Below, piece by piece: positions 7,080 through 15,757 of a DNA stretch of 21,962 nt. The position numbers and the translations under genes were made by a program. The DNA is from Collinsella sp. (lineage in GTDB: Bacteria; Actinomycetota; Coriobacteriia; Coriobacteriales; Coriobacteriaceae): positions 7,692 to 29,653 of the forward strand of contig DXZN01000019.1 in assembly GCA_019419645.1 (NCBI GenBank). Direction: 5' to 3'. How positions within the stretch are numbered: position 1 is the first letter of the stretch; every line of letters starts with the position of its first letter. The notes beneath the pieces were generated by a model. The model was not told where the DNA came from and ran no database searches. It saw only the letters and a list, made by a program, of their open reading frames with translations.

Positions 7080-8879
7080 GTGTCTGAACAGGTGAATTGT
7101 GGTTTTACTCATGCGTTTGGTGCACGGTTGCTCAATCATGCGGATAGCGCAGCTCTACCGGTTGATGCACACGACTTTTCCGATGCAATCAATCGGTGTT
7201 TACTCGTCGATAAGACTATGTTTATTGCCGATATATTGGACAGTGAAGCACCTGTTGCGCTTTGCTGTCGGCCCAAGGGTTTTGGCAAGAGCATGAATTT
7301 ATCGATGCTCAAGTGCTATTTGGAACGACCTGATCGCCGGCTGCCGGATCGAAGCCTGTTCGCTGGTACCCAGATTTGGCAGGCGGGCGGCGGTCGCTAT
7401 CGTGATGAGTACGCGAGTTATCCGGTCATCATGCTCGACTTTACAGCTGCCGCTTCGAGGCATGGCGCTGGTGCTGCGGCAGCAATTCGCGGGGCTGTCG
7501 TGCGCGAGTGCGCCCGATTACTGCCGCTGCTTGCCGCGCCTGATCTGTCAAGACGTGAGGTTCGTCTTATCGAGAGGGCGGCGCGTGGGGTGGCCAGCGA
7601 TAAGGAGATCGATGCGGCGCTTGGCGTGCTTATTAAACTGCTCCAGGCAGCTTTCGATGAGCAGGTTGTTCTTCTGATAGACGACTACGACGCGGTATGT
7701 CCAAAGCGTTTGGACGCTAAGGACGACGGTAGCGTGGATTCCCTAGAGTCGCTCAGCCGAATGTTGTTCGACACCATTGCCGATGCCGGCGACTCGTTGC
7801 GATTGACGTGTCTGATGTGCGAACGCCCCGGTCATGCCGAGTTTGCGTTGTCCCAACGTGGGGTTTCCTATCGGTCGGCGACAGCGTTGTCGAGTTGGTG
7901 TGATCGATGGTTCGGTTTTTCGGACGACGAAGTCCAAGTGCTGTTGGATTGCATCGGTCGCAACGGCTGTCTGGATGACGCGCGTGAGTGGCTCGAGGGC
8001 TATCTGCTTGGTGGTTTTTATTGCTCGAGCCCGGAGCGCGTGGTGGACTACGCACATCGCGGTTGCGTCGCGCCCGTTCGGGCAGATCTGTATGGTTACG
8101 CCGACCGTCTGAGCGCATGCGTCGGCGACTGGAATCTCATGCGCCTGTCCGCATTGTTCGATTTACTTGAGGCGCATGGGTTTATTGAGGTGCCAGTGCA
8201 TGTGCATGCCGAGGAGGCCGATGCCGCCAAGCCCGAAGATATCTGGACAGCGCTGTATCTGTCTGGATTTCTTACGACGGACATGACGGGGCATTCGGAA
8301 AACGGCGCGTGCCTTCGTTCCCTGCGTCTGCCTAACAACGAAGTGCGTCAGGCGCTCCGTCTTGTAATTCTGGAATGGTTTGAGTGCGCCGTTGAGGACG
8401 TTGGAGTTATCGACTCGTTCCATGACGGGCTGTGTCGAGGAGACGAGGACGCTGTAAAGCAAGCTTTGAGCTGTGCTATCGGCGATCTGGGCATCGATGT
8501 GGGCCAATCAGATATGCCGACAGCCTATCATCTGGTGCTTCAGGGGCTCTGCTTTGGACTGCCTGGCTATTGCAATCCCAGCTCCAAGCGAAGTGGCGTC
8601 TCGGATCGCTGGGATATCCAGGTGATTCCCACCGGTCGGGTGTTTGACGTGGCTGACACGTTCGGCATGCTCGATGAGCGACCGCTCATTACGATCAACA
8701 TGATGTACGACCCTGGCGTCGATGCCCTGGGCCTGGAACTGTTGGCGGTTCAGGCGCTGCTCGAAATCGAGCGCGACGGCATCGATGATATCCGCGTGCC
8801 GCGCCCCGCCGTCGGGCGCATGCGTTGGGGCTTTGGTTTTGACGGTCAGCGTGTGTCCGTGGTGTGCCAACGACTGTAG
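7080..8879 (+). CDS. AAA-ATPase-like protein with degenerate PD-(D/E)XK-type C-terminus
   Basis: A 599-residue protein. The N-terminus carries the AAA-ATPase_like family pattern: LLVDKTMFIADIL at 41-53 and a Walker A-like RPKGFGKSMNLSML at 64-77. Walker B-like LIDDYDAV follows, with D201 and D202. Related proteins end in a PD-(D/E)XK nuclease-like domain. Here the end keeps YHLVLQGL and RWDIQVIP (Asp 512), but the strand that should carry E-x-K reads ITINMM around residue 540, so the nuclease is probably inactive. The cellular role of the family is not established. I chose GTG at 7080 because AGAAGGAGAG precedes it; an in-frame ATG at 6945 would overlap the terminator of the gene before. It converges with the glycosyltransferase gene at 8900. 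Confidence 0.85.
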   Translation: MSEQVNCGFTHAFGARLLNHADSAALPVDAHDFSDAINRCLLVDKTMFIADILDSEAPVALCCRPKGFGKSMNLSMLKCYLERPDRRLPDRSLFAGTQIWQAGGGRYRDEYASYPVIMLDFTAAASRHGAGAAAAIRGAVVRECARLLPLLAAPDLSRREVRLIERAARGVASDKEIDAALGVLIKLLQAAFDEQVVLLIDDYDAVCPKRLDAKDDGSVDSLESLSRMLFDTIADAGDSLRLTCLMCERPGHAEFALSQRGVSYRSATALSSWCDRWFGFSDDEVQVLLDCIGRNGCLDDAREWLEGYLLGGFYCSSPERVVDYAHRGCVAPVRADLYGYADRLSACVGDWNLMRLSALFDLLEAHGFIEVPVHVHAEEADAAKPEDIWTALYLSGFLTTDMTGHSENGACLRSLRLPNNEVRQALRLVILEWFECAVEDVGVIDSFHDGLCRGDEDAVKQALSCAIGDLGIDVGQSDMPTAYHLVLQGLCFGLPGYCNPSSKRSGVSDRWDIQVIPTGRVFDVADTFGMLDERPLITINMMYDPGVDALGLELLAVQALLEIERDGIDDIRVPRPAVGRMRWGFGFDGQRVSVVCQRL

Positions 8880-8883
8880 CGGC

Positions 8884-8898
8884 GGGCGAAAGCCCTTT
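8884..8898. terminator. Weak GNRA hairpin between convergent genes
   Basis: GGGC-GAAA-GCCC (8884-8895) followed by TTT lies in the 20-base gap between two converging genes. The stem is only four pairs and the T-run is short, so termination activity is doubtful. Confidence 0.3.
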
Positions 8899-8899
8899 A

Positions 8900-9919
8900 C
8901 TACTCCGCGTCCTTCAGGGGCGGCATGGGCTTCCAGTTAGGATCCTTAACGATCTTGCGGGCGTCCTTCATGCCGCGGCGCAGCGCCGGAATGCCGGTCT
9001 TAAAGCACTTGTCAACGGCAGCCAGACGAATGAACTCCTTGCAGAAGGTCGCGGCATTGCCCAGGCGGAACAGCATGGGGTGATAGTCACCGTAGATCTG
9101 CATATAGCGAGCGAGGAAGCCTCGGTTGCGCATGATGTAATAGCGGTTGGTGTCGCTCGTGGAGTTGAGTTGGCGCTTACCGGCGATGTCCCAGTTGGAG
9201 ACGGCGCGGGCGCGCTTGAGCACCACGTCGGCAACCACGGCGGCGGGGAAGTGCTGGCTGGCCACGTAGCCGTAGCAGGCATCGTCGCCGTAGATAAAGA
9301 AGCGTGCGTCGGGCAGGCCAATCTTGTTGACCACGCGGCGCGAGAACATGCCGCCCTCAAAGCACAGTTGGTTCATGGTGCGGTAGCCCTCGGGTCCCAA
9401 GTCCCACTTGGCGACAGGGTTGGGAATGCCGAGCGAAAGGATGAGTTGGTATTGCCAAAAGAAGGCGCCGCCGTCAAAGTCCAGGCGCGAACCCTGGATG
9501 ACATCGTAGCGGTCGGTCCACTTGGCAAGACGCTCGATGCCTTCGGGGATGACGAGCACGTCGTCGTCCATCACCCAGAACCACTGGGCCCCCAGATCGT
9601 AGGCGCATTTAGTGCCAGCGGAGAAGCCGCCCGCACCGCCGCCGTTTTCGAGCTGCGGGGCGTAGATGACACGGTCGGTGCCGCCCTGCGCGTCGGGCTG
9701 CTCGGTGTCGATGCCCCACAGGCTGGCCAGGCGCTCGTTGAATGCGGTGCACATGGCCTCGGTCTCGCGCGAATTCTCGTTATCGACAATCACGATGCGC
9801 CAGGGCGTTGCCGTGAGCTCGGTCATGGAGTCGAACAGGTTGGCCAGGAGTTCCTGGCGCTTGTACGTAACGACAACGATGGCGAGCTTATCGATGGGAG
9901 CGGGAAGGGTTGAAGGCAT
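8900..9919 (-). CDS. Family 2 glycosyltransferase, GlfT-like
   Basis: A 339-residue GT-A fold enzyme that would use a nucleotide sugar to extend a cell-surface glycan at the inner face of the membrane. It has IVVVTYKRQELL at 14-25, IVIVDN at 42-47, GGAGGFSAG at 94-102, a metal-binding DDD at 118-120 in WFWVMDDDV, FEGGMFS around 187-193 and GDDACYG at 211-217. This combination resembles galactofuranosyl- and rhamnosyltransferases of actinobacteria, but the sugar cannot be decided from sequence. The ATG at 9919 is preferred because AAAGGA lies upstream and the fold starts about a dozen residues later. An in-frame ATG at 10054 would add 45 residues without family resemblance. No transmembrane segment is seen. 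Confidence 0.88.
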   Translation of the reverse strand: MPSTLPAPIDKLAIVVVTYKRQELLANLFDSMTELTATPWRIVIVDNENSRETEAMCTAFNERLASLWGIDTEQPDAQGGTDRVIYAPQLENGGGAGGFSAGTKCAYDLGAQWFWVMDDDVLVIPEGIERLAKWTDRYDVIQGSRLDFDGGAFFWQYQLILSLGIPNPVAKWDLGPEGYRTMNQLCFEGGMFSRRVVNKIGLPDARFFIYGDDACYGYVASQHFPAAVVADVVLKRARAVSNWDIAGKRQLNSTSDTNRYYIMRNRGFLARYMQIYGDYHPMLFRLGNAATFCKEFIRLAAVDKCFKTGIPALRRGMKDARKIVKDPNWKPMPPLKDAE

Positions 9920-9994
9920 GGGGCAATATATCCTTTCACGCGCGGCGGGCGAGCGCTGCGCGGAAGCTATCGAATACGTCCTTGGGACCGTTCT

Positions 9995-10025
9995 ATTGTA
10001 AAGGCTCACCGCACCTTGTCGGCAA
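9995..10025 (-). promoter_or_regulatory. Possible promoter of the GlfT-like glycosyltransferase gene
   Basis: Reading leftward, TTGCCG (10025-10020) and TACAAT (10000-9995) are 19 bases apart, in the 185-base gap between two minus-strand genes. The -10 is good; the spacing is long. Confidence 0.3.
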
Positions 10026-10104
10026 GCTTTGAATAAAACGCAGGAACCTGCCACGGGTGTAGCGGCTTTGGCGTCTGACGACAGCGTGTCTATTGCCGCT
10101 TGAG

Positions 10105-11221
10105 CTAGCGAGCGATAAGGCTTCTAGCTGCATCGATGATGAGAAGCGCCAGAGCAAAGACGATGCTAATGACGGTACCCGTGACGATACATATAGCTGC
10201 CGGGCTGTTTTGGCTGACCAGTATGTTTGCGAGCAGGGTGTTGAAGACGGGACGCCACAGGCTACTGGTGAGCGACTGCATCACATAGAAACCGAGCGTG
10301 GCGGTCGATAAGGTGACGATGACACCTGCATTCCGCGGATTGCCTAAGGCCCTGCGTCGGGTAGCCGCAAAGAGCAGGGAGGCTGCAGCGAGGGCAAACG
10401 AGATCAACGAGGTCGATTTGTAGGAGAGGACTGCCATCGCCGTGAGGTTGCCGGTGAAGGAGAGTGCTCCTTCCAGGATGGTGGCGAGTGCCAAAATCGC
10501 AGCGAGCGACCGCATGCCCAAGGTGCCTGCCCTGTCCGAATCCATGACATCGGTAACGTCGCGGAGCAGACCGCCGATCAAAAACGCGATTACGTACGTG
10601 GCAGCGCTCATGAGCTTCTGGAGCCAAGAAAACTCGCCGGCGCTTGTCGTACTCATGGCGGCTATATACCCGTTAACAACAAATGCGAGGATGCCAACGG
10701 CGATGACCGTCGTCGTGTAGCTCTTCTGGGAGAGTCGACTCTTAGCCAGTCCAAACCATGGCGCCATGAAGACCGTGGCGGCATAGACCCAGATAAACTC
10801 AAGGCCTAGCGTGTACCAGTAGTGCGTGCTGAGGGTAACATCGGGAATGGGGGAGACGACCGTGGACCACGAGAGCGCCACGACACAATAAAACGCAGCG
10901 GGCATAACAACCTTGCCTAGGCGCTGCGCCGTCCGTTGCATTTGCGACTTCCACGTTGCCCCACCGTCCCAAGCACGCGCGGCTGAGGCGATGAGAAAAT
11001 AGCCCGAGATCATAAAGAAGACCTCGTTGGCCCAGCAGCCCAGCAGGTTAAATAAAACCGAGCACGCCGGAATGGGGGAAGGCGGCAAGCGGCGCGTATT
11101 CCGGCAAGCCGACGCAGGTCGCTTGGAAGGTCCACTGAAAGGTGTGAAACACCGCGATGCGGGCGACTGCGACCAAGCGCAAGGCCTCGATGGATATGTT
11201 GCGTGCGGCTTTGGGCTGCAT
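10105..11221 (-). pseudogene. Membrane acyltransferase (acyltransferase 3 family), frameshifted
   Basis: A multi-pass membrane protein of the acyltransferase 3 type, which O-acylates surface glycans. The true start is the ATG at 11221, with AAAGGA upstream. It reads 57 residues, including the family-typical SIEALRLVAVARIAVFHTF first membrane helix, and stops at TAA (11050-11048). The rest of the protein (NEVFFMISGYFL onward, about eight to ten hydrophobic helices to 10105) continues in another frame. Removing one base from the short run read as GGTTTTATTTAACC near 11045-11059 restores one protein of about 371 residues. The cause may be a real mutation, phase-variable slippage or a sequencing error. 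An alternative ATG at 11259 in the downstream frame gives an N-terminus rich in Pro and Ser with no family similarity, so I reject it. Confidence 0.8.
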
Positions 11222-11240
11222 GACGTCCTTTCGTATCGGA

Positions 11241-11270
11241 TTGCCTCTGCGAGCTCCATAGATTATATAA
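11241..11270 (+). promoter_or_regulatory. Promoter of the glycosyltransferase operon, overlapping a divergent -10
   Basis: TTGCCT (11241-11246), 17 bases, TATATA (11264-11269) is a good rightward promoter, 64 bases before the TTG start at 11334. On the other strand the same AT block reads TATAAT (11267-11262), a perfect -10 for the leftward acyltransferase gene, but its -35 is poor. Confidence 0.55.
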
Positions 11271-11333
11271 ACGCCCGCTGGCGCGCTGACCCTTTGATAC
11301 CATGAAACGACAGGTATTTCCTAAGGAGCACAT

Positions 11334-12437
11334 TTGTCTACTAACGTCTCTGGCAGCCCTGTTCTGTCGCTGCTTATTCCCATTTACAATGTTCAGCGCT
11401 ACCTGCGCGAGTGTCTCGATTCCGCCCTGGCACAGACGCTCAAGGATATTGAGATCATCTGCATTAACGACGGGTCGACCGACAACTCGCCGGCGATTAT
11501 TCGCGAGTATATGGAGCGCGATAGGCGCGTCAAGATGATCGACAAGGCCAACAGCGGCTACGGCGACTCGATGAACCACGGTCTGGAGATGGCGCGTGGC
11601 AAGTACGTTGGCATCTTGGAGTCCGATGACTTTATGGCGTCCGACGCACTCGAAAAGCTTGTCTCGGCCGCCGATAGCAATAATGCCGACTTTGCGAAGG
11701 CGAACTTTGATTTCTACTGGTCTAAGCCCGAGGAACGCCGTTCGCTGCACGAGATGTTTAGACCTCAGGATTGTGGCAAGCCAGTGCATCCGAGCGATAC
11801 GACGCAGTTCTTTAAGCAAAAGCCATCGATTTGGTCGGCCGTGTACCGTCGCGATTTTCTTGAGCGCAACGGCATTACGTTCCTGCCGACTCCGGGGGCA
11901 TCCTTTCAGGACACGTCATTCGCCTTTAAGGTGATCGCGTGCGCCGATAAGGCTGTTTACCTGCACGATGCCGTGCTGTCGTATCGCCAGGACAACGAGA
12001 ATTCCTCGGTCAATTCTTCGGCTAAGGTCTTTTGCGTCAATACCGAGTATGCCGAGATCGAGCGTTGGATTCGAGAGGATTATGCCCGTGACCACGCAAG
12101 TGATGACGTCGCGCGCATGCTCAAGTTCAATCAGCTCATTAAGTACGATTCGTATATGTGGAACTACGTGCGCTTGGCGCCTAAGTTCTATAAGGAGTTC
12201 CTGGTTCAGATGGCCAAGGAGTTCCAAGCGGCCTTGGACGCGGGGGAGTTTTCGCTTGACGACCTCAAGCCGTGGAAGCGCGCAAATCTCGCTGCCATCC
12301 TCAAAGATCCTGAGGGCTGGGTTGACGAGCATCCGAGTTTTGCGACGGATGGTGCCTTGGGGCGTGCTAAGTATTACGCCTCGGTTGGAGGCCCAGGCGT
12401 GGTTGCTGCCTTCCTCATCGAATCGCTGAGGGGGTAG
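11334..12437 (+). CDS. Family 2 glycosyltransferase (paralogue 1)
   Basis: A 367-residue GT-A glycosyltransferase. LSLLIPIYN is at 11-19, ICINDGSTD at 42-50, and SGYGDSMNHGLEMARG at 74-89 is followed by the nucleotide-sugar and metal site ESDD at 96-99. A C-terminal region of about 240 residues includes IWSAVYRRDFL and SYRQDNENSSVNS. The start is TTG, with AAGGAG six bases upstream. It opens a rightward run of five glycosyltransferase genes and is close in sequence and layout to the gene at 13559-14677. The two probably arose by duplication and may add similar sugars at different positions. Acceptor and donor are unknown. Confidence 0.9.
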   Translation: MSTNVSGSPVLSLLIPIYNVQRYLRECLDSALAQTLKDIEIICINDGSTDNSPAIIREYMERDRRVKMIDKANSGYGDSMNHGLEMARGKYVGILESDDFMASDALEKLVSAADSNNADFAKANFDFYWSKPEERRSLHEMFRPQDCGKPVHPSDTTQFFKQKPSIWSAVYRRDFLERNGITFLPTPGASFQDTSFAFKVIACADKAVYLHDAVLSYRQDNENSSVNSSAKVFCVNTEYAEIERWIREDYARDHASDDVARMLKFNQLIKYDSYMWNYVRLAPKFYKEFLVQMAKEFQAALDAGEFSLDDLKPWKRANLAAILKDPEGWVDEHPSFATDGALGRAKYYASVGGPGVVAAFLIESLRG

Positions 12438-12443
12438 GTCGAC

Positions 12444-13484
12444 ATGGGAGAGACTTTGACCCCCAAAGCGACCATTGTCGTCCCCGTTTACAACTCTGCG
12501 CGCTCCATTCAGCGATGCCTCGATTCGCTGTTGGCTCAGTCCGAACGCTCGATTCAGGTTGTCTGCGTCAACGACGGTTCGACTGATGATTCGTTGAACG
12601 TGTTGCGCCAGGTCGCGCAGGCCGACGATCGCGTACTGGTGATTGACCAGGAAAATGCGGGTGTCTCGTGTGCTCGAAATGCCGGTATCGATGCCGCCGA
12701 GGGCGAGACCGTCTTTTTTGTGGACGCCGACGATTATATCGATGCCCAGACGGTCGAGCGCGTACTGCATGCCATGGAGTCTGCAGATGCCGAGGCCGCC
12801 GTTTTTGGCGGCGTCTGTGAACCAGCCGATGCTGCCCCCAAACGCGTCCATCAACTCATGAGCCCCAAAGCCGGTACCTTCGACGCCCGTGATCCCCAAC
12901 TTCTGTTCCATTCGAATGCGCAGCCCTATGCCTGCCGCGTGGCTTTTTCGCGCGAGCTGCTCAATCGCGAAGGCATTCGCTTCGCCCCCGGTTTGGCTTT
13001 GGGCGAGGACGTCGTCTTCCAATTTGCGGCTTATGCGCTTGCCCGCAAGACCGTCGTCATGCCGGACAAGTTCTACCACTACGTGATGGAGAGCGAATCG
13101 GCGACGCACGAGTTCAACAGTGCCGAGGCTCGCGCCAAAAAGCTTGACGCCCACATGAGAATGCTCGAGGAGGTCTTGGAGGGCTGGGCGGCCTACGGTC
13201 TTTTGGACCTGTGCCCCGGCGAGCTGATCACCTGGTTCCTGGACCTCATTGTGTTCGACCTGGCGCGCTTGGATGCCGATGACTTCCATCGCGTGGCGGC
13301 TCGCGTCAACATGGACCTCACGACGTTTTTGGGAACGGAGTGGGCGGATATGCCTGCTAAGGGCGCCGTTCGCCGTGTTGCCCACAAGCTCGTTGCGGCG
13401 ACCTCGGGCGTTTCGATGGCAGATGCCGCGCTGTTCTATCTTTCGACTCGCGGTCTCAAAGCCTGCCTGGAGCGTTTTATCTAA
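12444..13484 (+). CDS. Family 2 glycosyltransferase
   Basis: A 346-residue GT-A enzyme with TIVVPVYN at 10-17, CVNDGSTDDS at 41-50, NAGVSCARNAGID at 71-83 and a DADD metal site at 94-97. The C-terminal half has LALGEDVVFQFAAYA, a motif seen in capsule and exopolysaccharide glycosyltransferases. It begins six bases after the previous gene's stop, so translation is probably coupled. It lies between two paralogous glycosyltransferase genes but is not itself a close copy of them. Sugar specificity cannot be read. Confidence 0.9.
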   Translation: MGETLTPKATIVVPVYNSARSIQRCLDSLLAQSERSIQVVCVNDGSTDDSLNVLRQVAQADDRVLVIDQENAGVSCARNAGIDAAEGETVFFVDADDYIDAQTVERVLHAMESADAEAAVFGGVCEPADAAPKRVHQLMSPKAGTFDARDPQLLFHSNAQPYACRVAFSRELLNREGIRFAPGLALGEDVVFQFAAYALARKTVVMPDKFYHYVMESESATHEFNSAEARAKKLDAHMRMLEEVLEGWAAYGLLDLCPGELITWFLDLIVFDLARLDADDFHRVAARVNMDLTTFLGTEWADMPAKGAVRRVAHKLVAATSGVSMADAALFYLSTRGLKACLERFI

Positions 13485-13558
13485 TTCCAATCGCTGCCGC
13501 CCGCCGCAACTCGGCTGCTAAAATAACCCTGTTACACGCTATTCAACAGGAGGTTCTC

Positions 13559-14677
13559 TTGCAGAACTCTGATACCCCTAAAGTTTCGCTTCTTGTTCCC
13601 ATCTGCAATGTTGAGCGCTACCTGCGTGAGTGCCTCGATTCCGCCGTGGCGCAGACGCTCGAGGACATCGAGATCATCTGCATCAACGACGGCTCCACCG
13701 ATAGCTCGCCAGATATCATCCGCGAGTACATGGAGCGCGACCCCCGTGTAAAGATGATCGACAAGGCCAACAGCGGCTACGGCGACTCGATGAACCGCGG
13801 CCTGGAGATGGCGCGCGGCGAGTACGTGGGCATCCTTGAGTCCGACGACTTTATGTTTGAGGATTCACTCCAAAAGCTGGTCGCCAAGGCCGATGCCGAG
13901 CATGCCGATGTGGTAAAGGGCGACTTTTACCTGTATTGGTCCACGCCCAGCGAGCGGCGTGAGCTGTTTGGGATCATCGACGAGCATATGACGGGCGCCG
14001 CGTATCGCCCCGTCGATCGCCCGGGCATCTTCTACCGCAAACCTTCCATTTGGTCGGCTATCTACCGGCGCGAGTTCCTCAACGACAATCAGATTCGGTT
14101 TCTTCCCACGCCAGGTGCTTCGTATCAGGATGCGGGTTTTAACTTTAAGGTCTGGGCATGCGCCGAGCGTGCTGCGTTTATCGCGGACCCCATTTTGTGC
14201 TATCGCCAAGATAACGAGAAGAGCTCCGTTAATTCTCCTAACAAGGTGTTTTGCGTGTGCGACGAATATACCGAGATGCAGCGCTTTTTGGATGAACGCC
14301 CCGAGCTTAAGGCTCAGCTTCAGGGTATTTTAATGCGCATGAAGGTCGATACGTACCGTTGGAATGATGAGCGCCTGGTCGATGAATTGCGCGAGCAGTT
14401 TTGGGAGAAGGCATCTCCCGAGCTCAAGGCCGATTGGGATGCCGGTCGCTTTGACCTGTCTCTCTTCGACCCGCGTGGCGAGACCGACTTGCGACTGATG
14501 GTCAAGTCGCCCCGCGCCTATATCGATTCGCGCTTTGATTTTAAGAAGCCGGGCAAGCTCAATACGTTTAAACACTACTTTAAGATCGGCGGCCTGCCGC
14601 TGGTCTGGCGCGTGCTGACGTATCAGCGCGCCTACGGCGACAACCCGCACCCCGATGACGTTCCGGTCGCACAGTAG
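13559..14677 (+). CDS. Family 2 glycosyltransferase (paralogue 2)
   Basis: A 372-residue GT-A enzyme starting at TTG with AGGAGG upstream. It has VSLLVPICN at 9-17, CINDGSTD at 41-48 and ESDD at 94-97. Nearly the whole N-terminal 130 residues match the gene at 11334, including the same IDKANSGYGDSMN block and the later IWSAIYRREFL and SYQDAGFNFKVWACAE segments. The C-terminal 100 residues diverge more. The 74-base gap before it has no clear terminator, so it is probably in the same operon. Confidence 0.9.
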   Translation: MQNSDTPKVSLLVPICNVERYLRECLDSAVAQTLEDIEIICINDGSTDSSPDIIREYMERDPRVKMIDKANSGYGDSMNRGLEMARGEYVGILESDDFMFEDSLQKLVAKADAEHADVVKGDFYLYWSTPSERRELFGIIDEHMTGAAYRPVDRPGIFYRKPSIWSAIYRREFLNDNQIRFLPTPGASYQDAGFNFKVWACAERAAFIADPILCYRQDNEKSSVNSPNKVFCVCDEYTEMQRFLDERPELKAQLQGILMRMKVDTYRWNDERLVDELREQFWEKASPELKADWDAGRFDLSLFDPRGETDLRLMVKSPRAYIDSRFDFKKPGKLNTFKHYFKIGGLPLVWRVLTYQRAYGDNPHPDDVPVAQ

Positions 14678-14689
14678 GAGCACTTGACT

Positions 14690-15757
14690 ATGGCTACCCC
14701 CAAGATTTCCGTTGTCGTTCCTATCTATAACGTGGAGGAGTGCCTGGCCTGGTGCCTGGACTCCCTGCTTGCGCAGGACATGCCCGATTGGGAAGGCGTG
14801 CTGGTCAACGATGGCTCGCCGGACGGTTCGCGCGATATTGCGGCTGCCTATTGCGAAAAGGACGCGCGCTTTACGCTGGTCGATAAGCCCAACGGCGGCC
14901 TGTCGAGCGCCCGCAATGCGGGTATCGCTGCGTCCACGGCGCCTATTGTTGCTTTTTTGGATTCCGACGACCGCTTTACGCCCGATGCATGCCGCGTGAT
15001 CGTCGATGCCTTTGAACGCGAGGATTGCGACGTGTTGACCTTTGGCGCGAATCCGTATCCGCTGGAGGCGGGGTATCCGTGGCTTAACTATGTGCTGAGC
15101 CCGCGCGATGTGTCGTTTGAAGGCTATAGCTCTGACCTGCTGTTTAAGGAAGCGTCTCGCCCCTTTGCATGGCGCACCGCCTGCAAGCGTGAGTTTTTGC
15201 TGGGCAACGGGATCGTGTTTGACGAAACCGTTAAGTATGGCGAGGACCAGGTCTTCGATTTTGCCGTGTACGGTCGTTCGCGTAAGACCGCGCTTATCTC
15301 GAACAAGCTGTATGACTACCGCGTGGCGCGCAAGGGCTCGCTTATGGACACCATGCGCTATGACGACGAGACGCGACTGCTGGAGCACGTGAAGATTTAC
15401 TCCGCGGTGCTGGCTGACTGGCAACGCGACGGTCTCGATGTCCAGTATGCCGATGACCTGGCGTACTTCCTATGCGATCTGGTGCTGTACGATGCGCTCA
15501 GGTTGCTGGGTTCGGACTGCGGCAAGGTGTTTGCCGCCGTTGCCGCGGCGCTTGCCGGTTCTGCCGTGGGCAGCGATGCTGCGCTCGCACAATGCGCTCC
15601 TTCTGTTGCCGCTATGGTGCGTGCGGCGCTTACCAGCAAGGCCCCCAATGCCCGTGAGTGCAAAAAGCTCATGTTCGATTACGACGTCTTGAGGTTTGGA
15701 CGCCTGGGTGCCTGCAAACGTATGGCAGCGAACGCCCTGGGAAAGCGAGAAGTGTAG
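14690..15757 (+). CDS. Family 2 glycosyltransferase
   Basis: A 355-residue GT-A enzyme with ISVVVPIYN at 6-14, VNDGSPDGS at 39-47, NGGLSSARNAGI at 68-79 and a DSDD site at 91-94. VKYGEDQVFDFAVYGRS in the second half is the same element as GEDVVFQF in the gene at 12444. I prefer the ATG at 14690, nine bases after AGGAG; a TTG at 14684 would leave only three bases. Its stop directly touches the next start, which implies strong coupling with the tandem glycosyltransferase gene. Confidence 0.9.
   Translation: MATPKISVVVPIYNVEECLAWCLDSLLAQDMPDWEGVLVNDGSPDGSRDIAAAYCEKDARFTLVDKPNGGLSSARNAGIAASTAPIVAFLDSDDRFTPDACRVIVDAFEREDCDVLTFGANPYPLEAGYPWLNYVLSPRDVSFEGYSSDLLFKEASRPFAWRTACKREFLLGNGIVFDETVKYGEDQVFDFAVYGRSRKTALISNKLYDYRVARKGSLMDTMRYDDETRLLEHVKIYSAVLADWQRDGLDVQYADDLAYFLCDLVLYDALRLLGSDCGKVFAAVAAALAGSAVGSDAALAQCAPSVAAMVRAALTSKAPNARECKKLMFDYDVLRFGRLGACKRMAANALGKREV

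Noticed and set aside
8864..9913. 349-codon open frame on the plus strand
   Set aside because: Antisense to the GlfT-like glycosyltransferase, whose catalytic motifs are intact.
11916..13490. 524-codon open frame on the minus strand, antisense to two glycosyltransferase genes
   Set aside because: It covers the genes at 11334 and 12444, which have clear family motifs, and shows no domain itself. Long antisense frames are common in GC-rich coding DNA.
14330..15424. 364-codon open frame on the minus strand
   Set aside because: Antisense to the glycosyltransferases at 13559 and 14690, with no recognisable motif.
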